7,256 nucleotides of DNA from Mesorhizobium sp. (lineage in GTDB: Bacteria > Pseudomonadota > Alphaproteobacteria > Rhizobiales > Rhizobiaceae). Location of the stretch: NCBI GenBank assembly GCA_019509685.1, contig JAEKLU010000107.1, positions 1 to 7,256 on the forward strand, written 5' to 3'. A program made the translations under genes and the position numbers. The notes beneath the pieces are model-generated. The model saw nothing but the letters and a program-made list of their open reading frames with translations. It had not been told where the DNA came from and did no database searches. Shown here one piece after another: positions 1 to 5,970 of the stretch. How positions within the stretch are numbered: the first letter of the stretch is position 1; each line of letters starts with the position of its first letter.

Positions 1-421
1 CGGTATCGGGAATGTCGAAGTCGACGCGGCTGTCGTCCTCGGCGACCGCTGCTCCGGTGATCGGAAACGGACAGACGACGGTGAGCAGATGGCAGGCGGT
101 GTGCATGCGCATCAAGAGGTGCCGCCGTTGCCAATCGATCGCGAGCTTCAGTTTTTCGCCAACCGTGGGCAATCCCTGGACCGGCGCCGGGACATGGATG
201 ATCTCTTCCTTGGTCTCGCCGGTAATGGTGGCGGCAATCGCGATGCGGCTGCCATCGACGCGTTCGAAAAGCCCGGTGTCGCCCGGCTGGCCGCCGGAGG
301 TGGCATAAAAGATCGTGCGGTCCAGCAGGATGCCGCCGCGGTCGTTGACGGCGACAACCACTGCATCCGCCGCCTTCAGATAGGCGTCGTCGCGAAACAG
401 CGCTTCGGTCTTTTGCGCCAT
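1..421 (-). CDS. alaX: Alanyl-tRNA editing protein (AlaX-type trans-editing deacylase), N-terminal part
   Basis: Free-standing relatives of the alanyl-tRNA synthetase editing domain hydrolyse Ser-tRNA(Ala) or Gly-tRNA(Ala) in the cytoplasm, protecting translation from mischarging. The minus-strand frame starting at 421 is open to the window edge and gives 140 residues. Residues 39-50 (YATSGGQPGDTG) match the glycine-rich editing-domain signature, usually close to 'GGGQPxDxG'. Residues 107-111 (HTACH, within RMHTACHLL) form the HxxxH half of the zinc site. The second half (CxxxH) would lie past the edge and cannot be checked. The ATG overlaps the cysteine synthase stop by one base (TGATG), so this is the second gene of that operon and is probably translated by coupling. 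The serine-versus-glycine preference cannot be read from this fragment. The family call is firm; the exact subtype is not. Confidence 0.88.
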   Translation of the reverse strand, partial: MAQKTEALFRDDAYLKAADAVVVAVNDRGGILLDRTIFYATSGGQPGDTGLFERVDGSRIAIAATITGETKEEIIHVPAPVQGLPTVGEKLKLAIDWQRRHLLMRMHTACHLLTVVCPFPITGAAVAEDDSRVDFDIPDT

Positions 422-1455
422 CAGGCCACCTTTTCGAACGGCACCGAAATGTCGGCCTTCTCTTCCATCCAGCCTGGTACCGGCAGGTTCTTTTCGCGCA
501 GGAAAGCGGGATTGAACAATTTCGACTGGTAGCGCGTGCCGTAGTCGCAAAGCACGGTGACGATGGTATGGCCGGGCCCGAGCTCGCGCGCCAGCCGGAT
601 GGCTCCGGCAATGTTGATGCCGGTCGAGCCGCCGACGCACAGCCCCTCTTCCTGGATCAGGTCGAAGATGATCGGCAACGCCTCCTCATCCGGGATCTGG
701 TAGGAGAAGTCCGGCGTGAAGCCTTCGAGATTGGCGGTGATGCGGCCTTGCCCGATGCCTTCGGTGATCGAGCTGCCATCGGACTTCAATTCGCCGCTGG
801 TGTAGAAACTGTAGAGCGCCGCGCCCAGCGGGTCGGCGAGCGCGATCTTGACTTGCTTGCTCTTGGCCTTGAGCCCCATCGCGACGCCGGCCAGCGTGCC
901 GCCCGAACCTACGGCCGAGACGAAACCGTCGACCTTCCCATTCGTCTGGGCCCAGATCTCCTGTGCGGTCTTGCGGATATGGCCGTCGCGGTTGGCGACG
1001 TTGTCGAACTGGTTGGCCCAGATCGCGCCGTTGGGTTCGGAGCGCGCCAGTTGCTCGGCAAGGCGGCCCGAGAGTTTTATGTAATTATTGGCGTTCTTGT
1101 AGGGCACAGCCGGCACCTCGATGAGCTCCGCGCCCAGGATCTTGATCACGTCCTTCTTTTCCTGGCTCTGCGTGTCAGGAATGACGATCACGGTACGGTA
1201 GCCGAGCGCCTTGGCGACCAATGTCAGGCCGATGCCGGTGTTGCCGGCCGTTCCCTCGACAATGACGCCGCCCGGCTTCAAAAGCCCGCGCTGTTCAGCG
1301 TCGCGAATGATGAACAGGCCGGCGCGGTCCTTGACCGATTGCCCAGGATTCATGAACTCGGCCTTGCCGAGAATCTCACAGCCCGTCGCTTCCGAAGCCT
1401 TGTGGAGTCTGATCAGAGGCGTGTTGCCGATGGCTTCGATCACAGAGCGGGGCAT
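421..1455 (-). CDS. cysK: Cysteine synthase (PLP-dependent O-acetylserine sulfhydrylase family)
   Basis: 344 residues, complete. The family makes L-cysteine from O-acetylserine and sulfide in the cytoplasm, using a lysine-bound pyridoxal phosphate. Visible motifs: SVKDR at 40-44 with the Schiff-base lysine K42; a substrate loop TAGNTG at 69-74, where most relatives have TSGNTG; the phosphate-binding GSGGT at 183-187; TEGIG at 231-235; and GGSTG at 275-279, whose serine normally contacts the PLP ring nitrogen. I chose the ATG at 1455 because AAGGAA (1462-1467) sits 6 bases upstream and family similarity begins at once (MPRSVIEAIGNTPLIRL). The open frame runs 36 codons further up, but that part has no family similarity and overlaps the promoter. 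It is first in an operon with the downstream editing protein. The C-terminus (CDYGTRYQSKLF then LPVPGW) looks like a distinct CysK branch, so a substrate other than plain O-acetylserine remains possible. Confidence 0.93.
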   Translation of the reverse strand: MPRSVIEAIGNTPLIRLHKASEATGCEILGKAEFMNPGQSVKDRAGLFIIRDAEQRGLLKPGGVIVEGTAGNTGIGLTLVAKALGYRTVIVIPDTQSQEKKDVIKILGAELIEVPAVPYKNANNYIKLSGRLAEQLARSEPNGAIWANQFDNVANRDGHIRKTAQEIWAQTNGKVDGFVSAVGSGGTLAGVAMGLKAKSKQVKIALADPLGAALYSFYTSGELKSDGSSITEGIGQGRITANLEGFTPDFSYQIPDEEALPIIFDLIQEEGLCVGGSTGINIAGAIRLARELGPGHTIVTVLCDYGTRYQSKLFNPAFLREKNLPVPGWMEEKADISVPFEKVA

Positions 1456-1483
1456 CAAGGGTTCCTTGTGTAGGTGTGCCGCG

Positions 1484-1512
1484 ACCCTAGAAACCGGACG
1501 CCGCGGTTTCAA
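1484..1512 (-). promoter_or_regulatory. Candidate sigma-70-type promoter of the cysteine synthase operon
   Basis: Read on the minus strand, TTGAAA (1512-1507) is followed after exactly 17 bases by TAGGGT (1489-1484). The -35 box is good and the -10 box weak. Transcription would start near 1477, leaving a short leader that carries the AAGGAA ribosome binding site. Hexamer and spacing match only; the start site is inferred. Confidence 0.42.
1490..1510. repeat. Perfect 7-7-7 inverted repeat, candidate operator
   Basis: GAAACCG (1490-1496) and CGGTTTC (1504-1510) are perfect inverted arms around a 7-base spacer. The repeat runs from inside the proposed -35 box to the edge of the proposed -10 box of the cysteine synthase promoter, where a bound dimeric regulator would block polymerase. 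No T-tract follows on either strand, so a terminator is unlikely. I do not recognise the regulator. The divergent reductase gene begins 138 bases to the right and could share control. Confidence 0.4.
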
Positions 1513-1647
1513 GGTAAGAATTTGCCTGGTCCAGTCGCATTGTGGATGCTGCAAAGCGAGCAATCATTTCAGCGGGCGGCGCAAAAGCGCTCTTTTCATT
1601 CGATTCCTGCACCGCTAGAGCAAGCCAGACTATTCGCGGGACTTCGC

Positions 1648-2496
1648 ATGACACTTTACCGGGCCAATCCGAAGGACGGTGTCGCCTGGATCACGGGCGC
1701 CAGCACCGGCCTTGGTCGCGCGCTGGCCAAGGATTTCGCCAATCAAGGCTACGCTGTCGCGGTCACCGCGCTGCCGGGCGACCCTGTCGACACGCTGCTG
1801 GTCGAGACCGCCCAGATGTCCGGCCACATAAAATCGTTTCCTTGCGACGTCACCGACGAGCACGGCATGGCGCAGACGGTCGCCGCGATCGAACAGGATA
1901 TGGGGCCGATCGTACTCGCCGTGTTCAACGCCGGAAACTATATTTCCACTCCCGGCGAAAAACTGGTCGTGCGCGATTTCCACCGCTCCTTTGCCGTCAA
2001 CTATTTCGGCATCGTCAACGGTGTCGTGCCCGTTGTGGAGCGCATGCGGGTGCGCGGCCGCGGCCATGTCGTACTGGTCGGATCGGTCACCGCCTATTCC
2101 GGCTGGCCGACCACGGCCGCCTATGGTGGCACCAAGGCGGCGATCAACATCCTGGCCGAGTCGCTCAAATACGATTTCGACAAGATGAATATCCGCATTC
2201 AGGTTGTGAACCCGGGCTTCGTCGACACGCCGCTGACGGAAAAGAATCAGCTGCCGATGCCGGGGCTGATGCCGGTGCACCGTGCCTCGCGGCGCATGGC
2301 GCGCGGCATCAGAAAAGGCGGCTTCGAAGTCACCTTCCCCTACCACATAAGCTGGCCCTTGAAGCTGCTTGGCCTGTTGCCGCGGCCGATTGGCCGCTTC
2401 GTCATCGGCCTGACCACCAGCTGGTGGGGGCGGCCGTTGTTTTTCGATCGCAAGCCGGCGCAGAAACAAGACTCATCCCCGGATCAGACGAGATAA
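1648..2496 (+). CDS. Short-chain dehydrogenase/reductase (SDR family, NAD(P)-dependent)
   Basis: 282 residues, a classical-type SDR that probably oxidises or reduces a hydroxyl/keto group with NAD(P); the substrate is unknown. Visible: cofactor motif TGASTGLG at 16-23 (TGxxxGxG), CDV at 66-68 near the adenine pocket, NAG at 94-96, catalytic S146, YxxxK with Y159 and K163, and NPGFVDT at 188-194. After the Rossmann core, residues 230-262 are rich in hydrophobic and aromatic residues (LKLLGLLP, then FVIGLTTSWW) and may contact the membrane or a lipid substrate. The ATG at 1648 was chosen because the cofactor motif lies at the usual distance and GGGA is upstream; the open frame continues to 1474 but without family similarity. 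It is divergent from cysteine synthase (192-base gap) and 68 bases upstream of the hydrolase on the same strand, so co-transcription is possible. Confidence 0.88.
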   Translation: MTLYRANPKDGVAWITGASTGLGRALAKDFANQGYAVAVTALPGDPVDTLLVETAQMSGHIKSFPCDVTDEHGMAQTVAAIEQDMGPIVLAVFNAGNYISTPGEKLVVRDFHRSFAVNYFGIVNGVVPVVERMRVRGRGHVVLVGSVTAYSGWPTTAAYGGTKAAINILAESLKYDFDKMNIRIQVVNPGFVDTPLTEKNQLPMPGLMPVHRASRRMARGIRKGGFEVTFPYHISWPLKLLGLLPRPIGRFVIGLTTSWWGRPLFFDRKPAQKQDSSPDQTR

Positions 2497-2564
2497 CCGG
2501 CGAAACCGCGATTGCCCGCCGGCTGGGGCGGCCATAGGTTGAGAATCATTGCTTGGAGTCTGCG

Positions 2565-3554
2565 ATGGGGCGACGGATCGTGCTTGCGGTGCTTGGCCTT
2601 GCCCTCATTCTGGTCGCAGGCTTCTTCCTTGGCCCGCGCGTGCCTGTCGACACCACCATCCGCTTCAATGCTTCGGTGATCGGCGACGATCCGCAAGCCT
2701 ATCTGGCGCGTGAAGAAGCGGCGGTGCCCAACATCCATGACGGGTTGGACAAGGAGATCATCTGGGCGAACCCGATGGTCCATGCCAAGACGCCTTTGGC
2801 CATCGTTTACGTTCATGGCTTTTCCGCCTCGAAGGGCGAAGTCCGTCCTTTGCCTGACGATGTCGCGGATGAATTGGACGCCAACCTCTACTACACCCGC
2901 CTGACCGGGCACGGCCAGGACGGCGCGGCGATGGCCGAAGGCAGCGTCAATGCCTGGATCAACGACTATGAGGAGGCGTTGGCCATCGGCCGGGCGATCG
3001 GCGACAAGGTGATCGTCATTTCCACCTCGACCGGCGGCTCGCTGGCGGCCTGGGCCGCAACACAAGCCGGCGCTTCCGATGGCGTCGCGGCAATCGCGTT
3101 CATCTCGCCTAATTTCGGCGTAAAGGCCTCCGGCGCCGAGGTCCTGACCATGCCCTGGGGCAAGCAGATCGCCGAGCTTGTCGGCGGCAAGGAGCGCAGT
3201 TTCACACCGCACAATGCGCTGCATGCGAAATTATGGACCACCAAATATCCGATGGCCGCGCTGCTGCCGATGGCGGCGCTCACCAATCTTGCCTATGAGG
3301 CGCCGGTCGAAAAGGCGACGATCCCTGCCCTGTTCATCTTTTCGGATTCCGACAAGGTCGTGCGGCCCGACCGCACGCGTGAGATCGCTGGACGTTGGGG
3401 CGGTCCGCACGAATTGGTGCCGGTAGACGACACCGGCGATCCCGACAACCACGTCATCGCCGGCGATGCGCTGTCGCCGCAGACAACGGCCTTCCTCACC
3501 GAGCGTATCGTGGTCTGGGTGAAGGCATTGATGCAGCAGCAATCAGGCCAATGA
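2565..3554 (+). CDS. Membrane-anchored alpha/beta hydrolase (esterase/lipase-like)
   Basis: 329 residues. Residues 5-23 are a hydrophobic segment after MGRR, so this is a signal anchor or uncleaved signal peptide; no lipobox cysteine is present. The catalytic domain probably faces the periplasm. Fold markers: YVHGFSAS at 82-89 (HG oxyanion region), the nucleophile elbow STSTGG at 153-158 with S155, a probable acid at D263 (SDSDKVV), and H296 (DNHVI). The elbow is S-x-S-x-G instead of the usual G-x-S-x-G. Start choice: ATG 2565 has GGAG at 2555-2558 with a 6-base gap. An in-frame TTG at 2553 would add four residues but lies at the ribosome binding site itself. It follows the reductase on the same strand and ends 6 bases before the shared terminator. 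The substrate is unknown; a carboxylic ester or lipid is the family expectation. Confidence 0.83.
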   Translation: MGRRIVLAVLGLALILVAGFFLGPRVPVDTTIRFNASVIGDDPQAYLAREEAAVPNIHDGLDKEIIWANPMVHAKTPLAIVYVHGFSASKGEVRPLPDDVADELDANLYYTRLTGHGQDGAAMAEGSVNAWINDYEEALAIGRAIGDKVIVISTSTGGSLAAWAATQAGASDGVAAIAFISPNFGVKASGAEVLTMPWGKQIAELVGGKERSFTPHNALHAKLWTTKYPMAALLPMAALTNLAYEAPVEKATIPALFIFSDSDKVVRPDRTREIAGRWGGPHELVPVDDTGDPDNHVIAGDALSPQTTAFLTERIVVWVKALMQQQSGQ

Positions 3555-3560
3555 AATGAA

Positions 3561-3591
3561 AACGGCCGGAGCATTGCTCCGGCCGTTCTTT
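3561..3591. terminator. Bidirectional intrinsic terminator between convergent genes
   Basis: A perfect 12-base stem (3561-3572 paired with 3576-3587) has a 3-base loop ATT. On the plus strand it is followed by CTTTATAGT. On the minus strand it is followed by TTTTCATTT after the arm, so both directions have a T-rich tail. It sits 6 bases after the hydrolase stop and about 22 bases after the helicase stop in that gene's direction, serving both convergent genes. Confidence 0.88.
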
Positions 3592-3613
3592 ATAGTCTCT
3601 GGCCTGCTGGGAT

Positions 3614-5074
3614 TTAGGCTGCCCGGTTGGCCGGGCGCTTGCCGCCGAAGCGGCGCTTGTTGTTGCCCTTGAAGCGCTTGAACCCGTCCGGCTTGCCCTC
3701 GCCATTCGGCTGGGCGCCGGCCGGGCGTTCGCCTTGCGGCTTTGCAGCGAACTGACGCTCGCCGGCGGGCTTGCCGCCAAACCGCTGCTTGCCGGCGCCA
3801 TTGGCAGGGCGCCGTCCGTCCCGGCGGCCGCCATGATGCTCGCGATCGGTCGGCTCGAAATGACGCTCGTTCTTCTCAGCCGGATTGCGCTGCGGATCCG
3901 GGCTGCCGAGATGATCGGCAACGATCGGCAGCTTGGTGCGGATGATGCGTTCCACCTGGCGCAGCTTGGCGTTTTCCGACGGATCGCAAAGCGTGATCGC
4001 GATGCCGTCCATGCCGTTGCGGCCGGTACGGCCGATGCGGTGGACGTAGCTTTCCGCCTCGTCCGGCAGGTCGAAATTCACGACATGGCTGATGCCGGGG
4101 ACATCGATGCCGCGCGCCGCGATATCGGTCGCGACCAGGATGCGCACCGAGCCCTCGCGGAAATCGTTGAGCGCCTTCTGACGGGCGTTCTGCGACTTGT
4201 TGCCGTGAATGACGGCGGCCTTGAAGCCATCGCGCTCGAGGTCCTTGGTCACCCGGTCGGCGCCATGCTTGGTGCGCGAAAAGATGATGACGGACTTCAT
4301 GGCCTCGTCGGCCAGCATCTTGGACAGCACCTGGCGCTTCTGCTTGGTGCGGGCGAAGACGACACCCTGGGAGATTTCTACCGCTGCCGTGCTTTGCGGC
4401 GAGACTTCGATGCGGACGGGGTTCTTCAAAAGGCCCTTGGCCAGCTCGGCGATCTCGTCCGGCATCGTGGCTGAAAACAGCGCCGTCTGGCGGTCAGGCG
4501 CGGTCGCCTTGGCGATGCGCTTGACATCGTTGATGAAACCCATGTCGAGCATGCGGTCGCCCTCGTCCAGCACCAGCCATTTGGTGTCGGAGAGGATGAG
4601 GTCGCCCTCGCGCACCAGGTCGGTCAGACGTCCAGGCGTGGCGATGAGGATGTCGACGCCGGGAGCAACCTTCTTCACCTGGCTGAAGCGCGAGACGCCG
4701 CCCAGCACCAGTGCGGTCGAGACATGTGCGCCCTTGGCGAGGATCTTGATGGTGTCCTCGATCTGCACCGCGAGCTCGCGCGTCGGCGCCAGGATCAGCG
4801 CACGGGTGGTCTTGGCACGACGCTTGGTGCCGAGCGCGATGATCTTCGACAGGATCGGCAGCGCGAAGGCAGCCGTCTTGCCGGAGCCCGTCTGCGCGAT
4901 GCCAAAAATGTCGCGGCCTTCCATTTGCGGCGGAATCGCCTGCATCTGGATCGGCTTCGGCTCGGTGAAGCCGGCGTTGTGGGTGGCCTTGAGCAGCGCA
5001 CCCGTAATTCCCAGCGCTGCGAAACCGGAGAGTTCCGCTGTGTCCTTGCCGGGCAATGTGTTTTCGTTGGTCAA
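3614..5074 (-). CDS. rhlE: DEAD-box ATP-dependent RNA helicase, RhlE-like
   Basis: 486 residues. Such helicases unwind short RNA duplexes during ribosome assembly, mRNA decay or cold adaptation. Motifs in order: Q motif around 35-48 (GFTEPKPIQ), motif I AQTGSGKT 60-67, PTREL 97-101, TPGR 146-149, motif II 170-173, SAT 201-203, IIFSRT 263-268, ATDIAARGID 315-324, and HRIGRTGR 345-352. Motif II reads DEGD, not DEAD (codons GAC GAG GGC GAC); all other motifs are standard, so activity is likely. Residues about 394-486 form a disordered basic tail rich in Gly, Arg, Lys and Asn, with recurring KPxGER, typical of an RNA-binding extension. Start: a TGA lies in frame just upstream, and the only usual start between it and the Q motif is TTG at 5074, with AGAAG about 6-8 bases ahead. 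Transcription runs toward the shared terminator. Confidence 0.93.
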   Translation of the reverse strand: MTNENTLPGKDTAELSGFAALGITGALLKATHNAGFTEPKPIQMQAIPPQMEGRDIFGIAQTGSGKTAAFALPILSKIIALGTKRRAKTTRALILAPTRELAVQIEDTIKILAKGAHVSTALVLGGVSRFSQVKKVAPGVDILIATPGRLTDLVREGDLILSDTKWLVLDEGDRMLDMGFINDVKRIAKATAPDRQTALFSATMPDEIAELAKGLLKNPVRIEVSPQSTAAVEISQGVVFARTKQKRQVLSKMLADEAMKSVIIFSRTKHGADRVTKDLERDGFKAAVIHGNKSQNARQKALNDFREGSVRILVATDIAARGIDVPGISHVVNFDLPDEAESYVHRIGRTGRNGMDGIAITLCDPSENAKLRQVERIIRTKLPIVADHLGSPDPQRNPAEKNERHFEPTDREHHGGRRDGRRPANGAGKQRFGGKPAGERQFAAKPQGERPAGAQPNGEGKPDGFKRFKGNNKRRFGGKRPANRAA

Positions 5075-5117
5075 AATAGTCTTCTTTCACGCGGCCCGTG
5101 GCCGCAAACATCGAAGC

Positions 5118-5183
5118 CGGCAGGGCGCAACCTGCCGTCGAAAAAATCATATGAAACGACAAGGCGGGCGGACGATAACGTCC
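5118..5183 (-). other. Structured leader of the helicase gene (two small hairpins)
   Basis: Two perfect inverted repeats lie 45-110 bases before the helicase start. One is GGACG-ATAA-CGTCC (5170-5183, 5-base stem). The other is CGGCAGG-GCGCAA-CCTGCCG (5118-5137, 7-base stem). In the transcript a run of six U precedes the second hairpin instead of following it, so this is not an intrinsic terminator in the gene's direction. It may be a structured untranslated leader; no known riboswitch was recognised. Confidence 0.3.
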
Positions 5184-5245
5184 ACTCGGCTGCGCTGTCG
5201 TGCCCGCGAGCATCATGCCACGGGGCTTTTCGCCACTTTGTGATG

Positions 5246-5280
5246 TACCGGAAAGAGGGGCCGATATACCGGAAAGAGGG
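5246..5280. repeat. Tandem 14-base direct repeat with 21-base period
   Basis: TACCGGAAAGAGGG occurs at 5246-5259 and again, identical, at 5267-5280, separated by 7 bases. A 21-base period is two turns of the helix, placing both copies on the same face of the DNA. The second copy overlaps the proposed -10 box of the helicase promoter. A paired regulator-binding site is possible; a chance local duplication is the alternative. Confidence 0.6.
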
Positions 5281-5293
5281 AAAACAGACGCAA
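5264..5293 (-). promoter_or_regulatory. Weak candidate promoter of the helicase gene
   Basis: On the minus strand TTGCGT (5293-5288) is followed after 18 bases by GTATAT (5269-5264), close to the alphaproteobacterial CTATAT type of -10 box. It would give a leader of roughly 180 bases. The -35 match is poor, and other starts nearer the gene cannot be excluded. Confidence 0.22.
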
Positions 5294-5433
5294 CCAGTCT
5301 CATTTGTCGAGAAGGCCGGAATCTCCCGGCCCAAGCGCCTATGGGCTGCATATGGCTGAGTTCGCCCCGGAATGCAAGGGGTATCATGTTGCAGTGCAGC
5401 AAAATCGACTAGAGAGCAGTCGGCAATATCAAT

Positions 5434-5721
5434 TCAAACTTCATCCGGCCATTTCCTGGCGCCGTGTTGAACAAACAGAATTTCTATCTGAGTTTCCTTC
5501 ACTCGATACGCGACGATATACGGCGTGCCAGGAATCACCAATTCACGCGTACCTCTGATCTCGCCTACTCGGCCGATGAACGGGTTGGCGGAGAGCAGTC
5601 GGGCGGTCTTTGAATGAATCTCGTTGACGACCCGGGCAGCCGCTCGTGGGTTATGTCGGCCGATGTAGTCGCCGATTGATGCAAGCTCGATCAGATAGTG
5701 TCGGGTCCAGACAATTCGCAC
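5434..5721 (-). CDS. Type II toxin, RelE/ParE family
   Basis: 95 residues, the usual length for this family of small toxins. Members either cut mRNA at the ribosome (RelE-like) or poison DNA gyrase (ParE-like). The pattern fits: N-terminal VWTRHYLIELASIGDYI helix (4-20), NP..A at 24-28, the basic region with R56 and R59, then LVIPGTPYIVAYRV (61-74) and ILFVQHGARKWP (81-92). The ParE-like end (HGARKWP) favours that side of the family, but the target cannot be decided from sequence. The start is GTG at 5721: a TGA (the antitoxin stop) lies in frame three codons upstream and no other usual start fits. It is 6 bases downstream of the antitoxin stop and has no clear ribosome binding site, so translation is probably coupled. 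The end of the gene is more AT-rich than its surroundings (25 G+C in the 60 bases 5461-5520), suggesting acquisition. Confidence 0.9.
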   Translation of the reverse strand: MRIVWTRHYLIELASIGDYIGRHNPRAAARVVNEIHSKTARLLSANPFIGRVGEIRGTRELVIPGTPYIVAYRVKETQIEILFVQHGARKWPDEV

Positions 5722-5727
5722 AGAGGC

Positions 5728-5964
5728 TCATGCCTGACTGTATTTGTTGAGAACCGTCGCTATCTCTTCTTCGTTGGCAAAGTCGCCACGGTCGGCAGCC
5801 TCGATTCCCGCTTGGACGCCGGCGATCCACTTTTCCTGCCACGCCAGCGAACGGCCATGGGACAGGGCGTCCTCGATGATCTGATCGCGGGTGAGTGTCG
5901 AGCGCGAGGTCAACATTTCGATCCGACGGTTTAAGTCCTCGGATATTTCTACGTTGTTCTTCAT
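5728..5964 (-). CDS. Antitoxin, ribbon-helix-helix (CopG/ParD-like) family
   Basis: 78 residues. The N-terminal 45 residues look like a ribbon-helix-helix DNA-binding domain: a short beta strand (NVEISEDL, 3-10), helix [12 protein letters not shown], a turn, then helix [16 protein letters not shown] (25-40). The acidic C-terminal part (about 45-78, with [11 protein letters not shown]) would wrap the toxin. It is the first gene of the pair, as usual for autoregulated modules where antitoxin, alone or with toxin, represses its own promoter. ATG 5964 has no Shine-Dalgarno sequence ahead of it, and the predicted transcript start falls on or next to the ATG (see promoter). An open frame continues upstream to 6822, but it is antisense to the carboxylase gene and is not protein-like. 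Confidence 0.88.
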   Translation of the reverse strand: MKNNVEISEDLNRRIEMLTSRSTLTRDQIIEDALSHGRSLAWQEKWIAGVQAGIEAADRGDFANEEEIATVLNKYSQA

Positions 5965-5970
5965 AGGCTT

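Larger units (their letters stand above)
5075..5433. other. Intergenic region between helicase and toxin gene
   Basis: This 359-base gap holds no gene I can support. Besides the helicase leader, the tandem repeat and the candidate promoter, it has a hairpin GGCCGG-AATCTC-CCGGCC (5314-5331). On the minus strand that hairpin is followed by TTCTCG, too poor a T-tract for a confident terminator of the toxin operon. Open frames crossing the gap have no recognisable protein character. Confidence 0.5.

Noticed and set aside
568..1473. A 301-codon plus-strand open frame opposite the cysteine synthase gene
   Set aside because: It is the antisense shadow of a well-supported PLP enzyme. Its product is rich in Arg, Asp and Gly with no motif, as expected from GC-rich codon bias.
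1456..1563. A 36-residue N-terminal extension of cysteine synthase
   Set aside because: The extension has no family similarity, runs through the likely promoter and inverted repeat, and the ATG at 1455 has a good ribosome binding site.
2497..2522. CCGGCG ... CGCCGG inverted repeat after the reductase stop
   Set aside because: The loop is 14 bases and no T-tract follows, so it is not a convincing terminator. The downstream hydrolase may still be co-transcribed.
3617..3796. Repetitive GC-rich stretch at the 3' end of the helicase gene, considered as a DNA repeat element
   Set aside because: The repetition follows the KPxGER and RFGGK protein repeats of the basic tail in frame, which is common for this helicase group.
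5151..5241. A short plus-strand ORF starting ATGAAACGACAAGG in the helicase upstream region
   Set aside because: There is no proper ribosome binding site, the composition is Arg- and Thr-rich, and it runs antisense to the helicase leader.
5071..5334. An 87-codon minus-strand frame ending in TTTTGA, overlapping the helicase TTG start, with a repeated SFRYI segment
   Set aside because: It looks like a coupled leader gene, but the repeated segment just reflects the 21-base DNA repeat read in frame. The start is a TTG with no ribosome binding site, and the product has no domain character. Kept only as a remote possibility.
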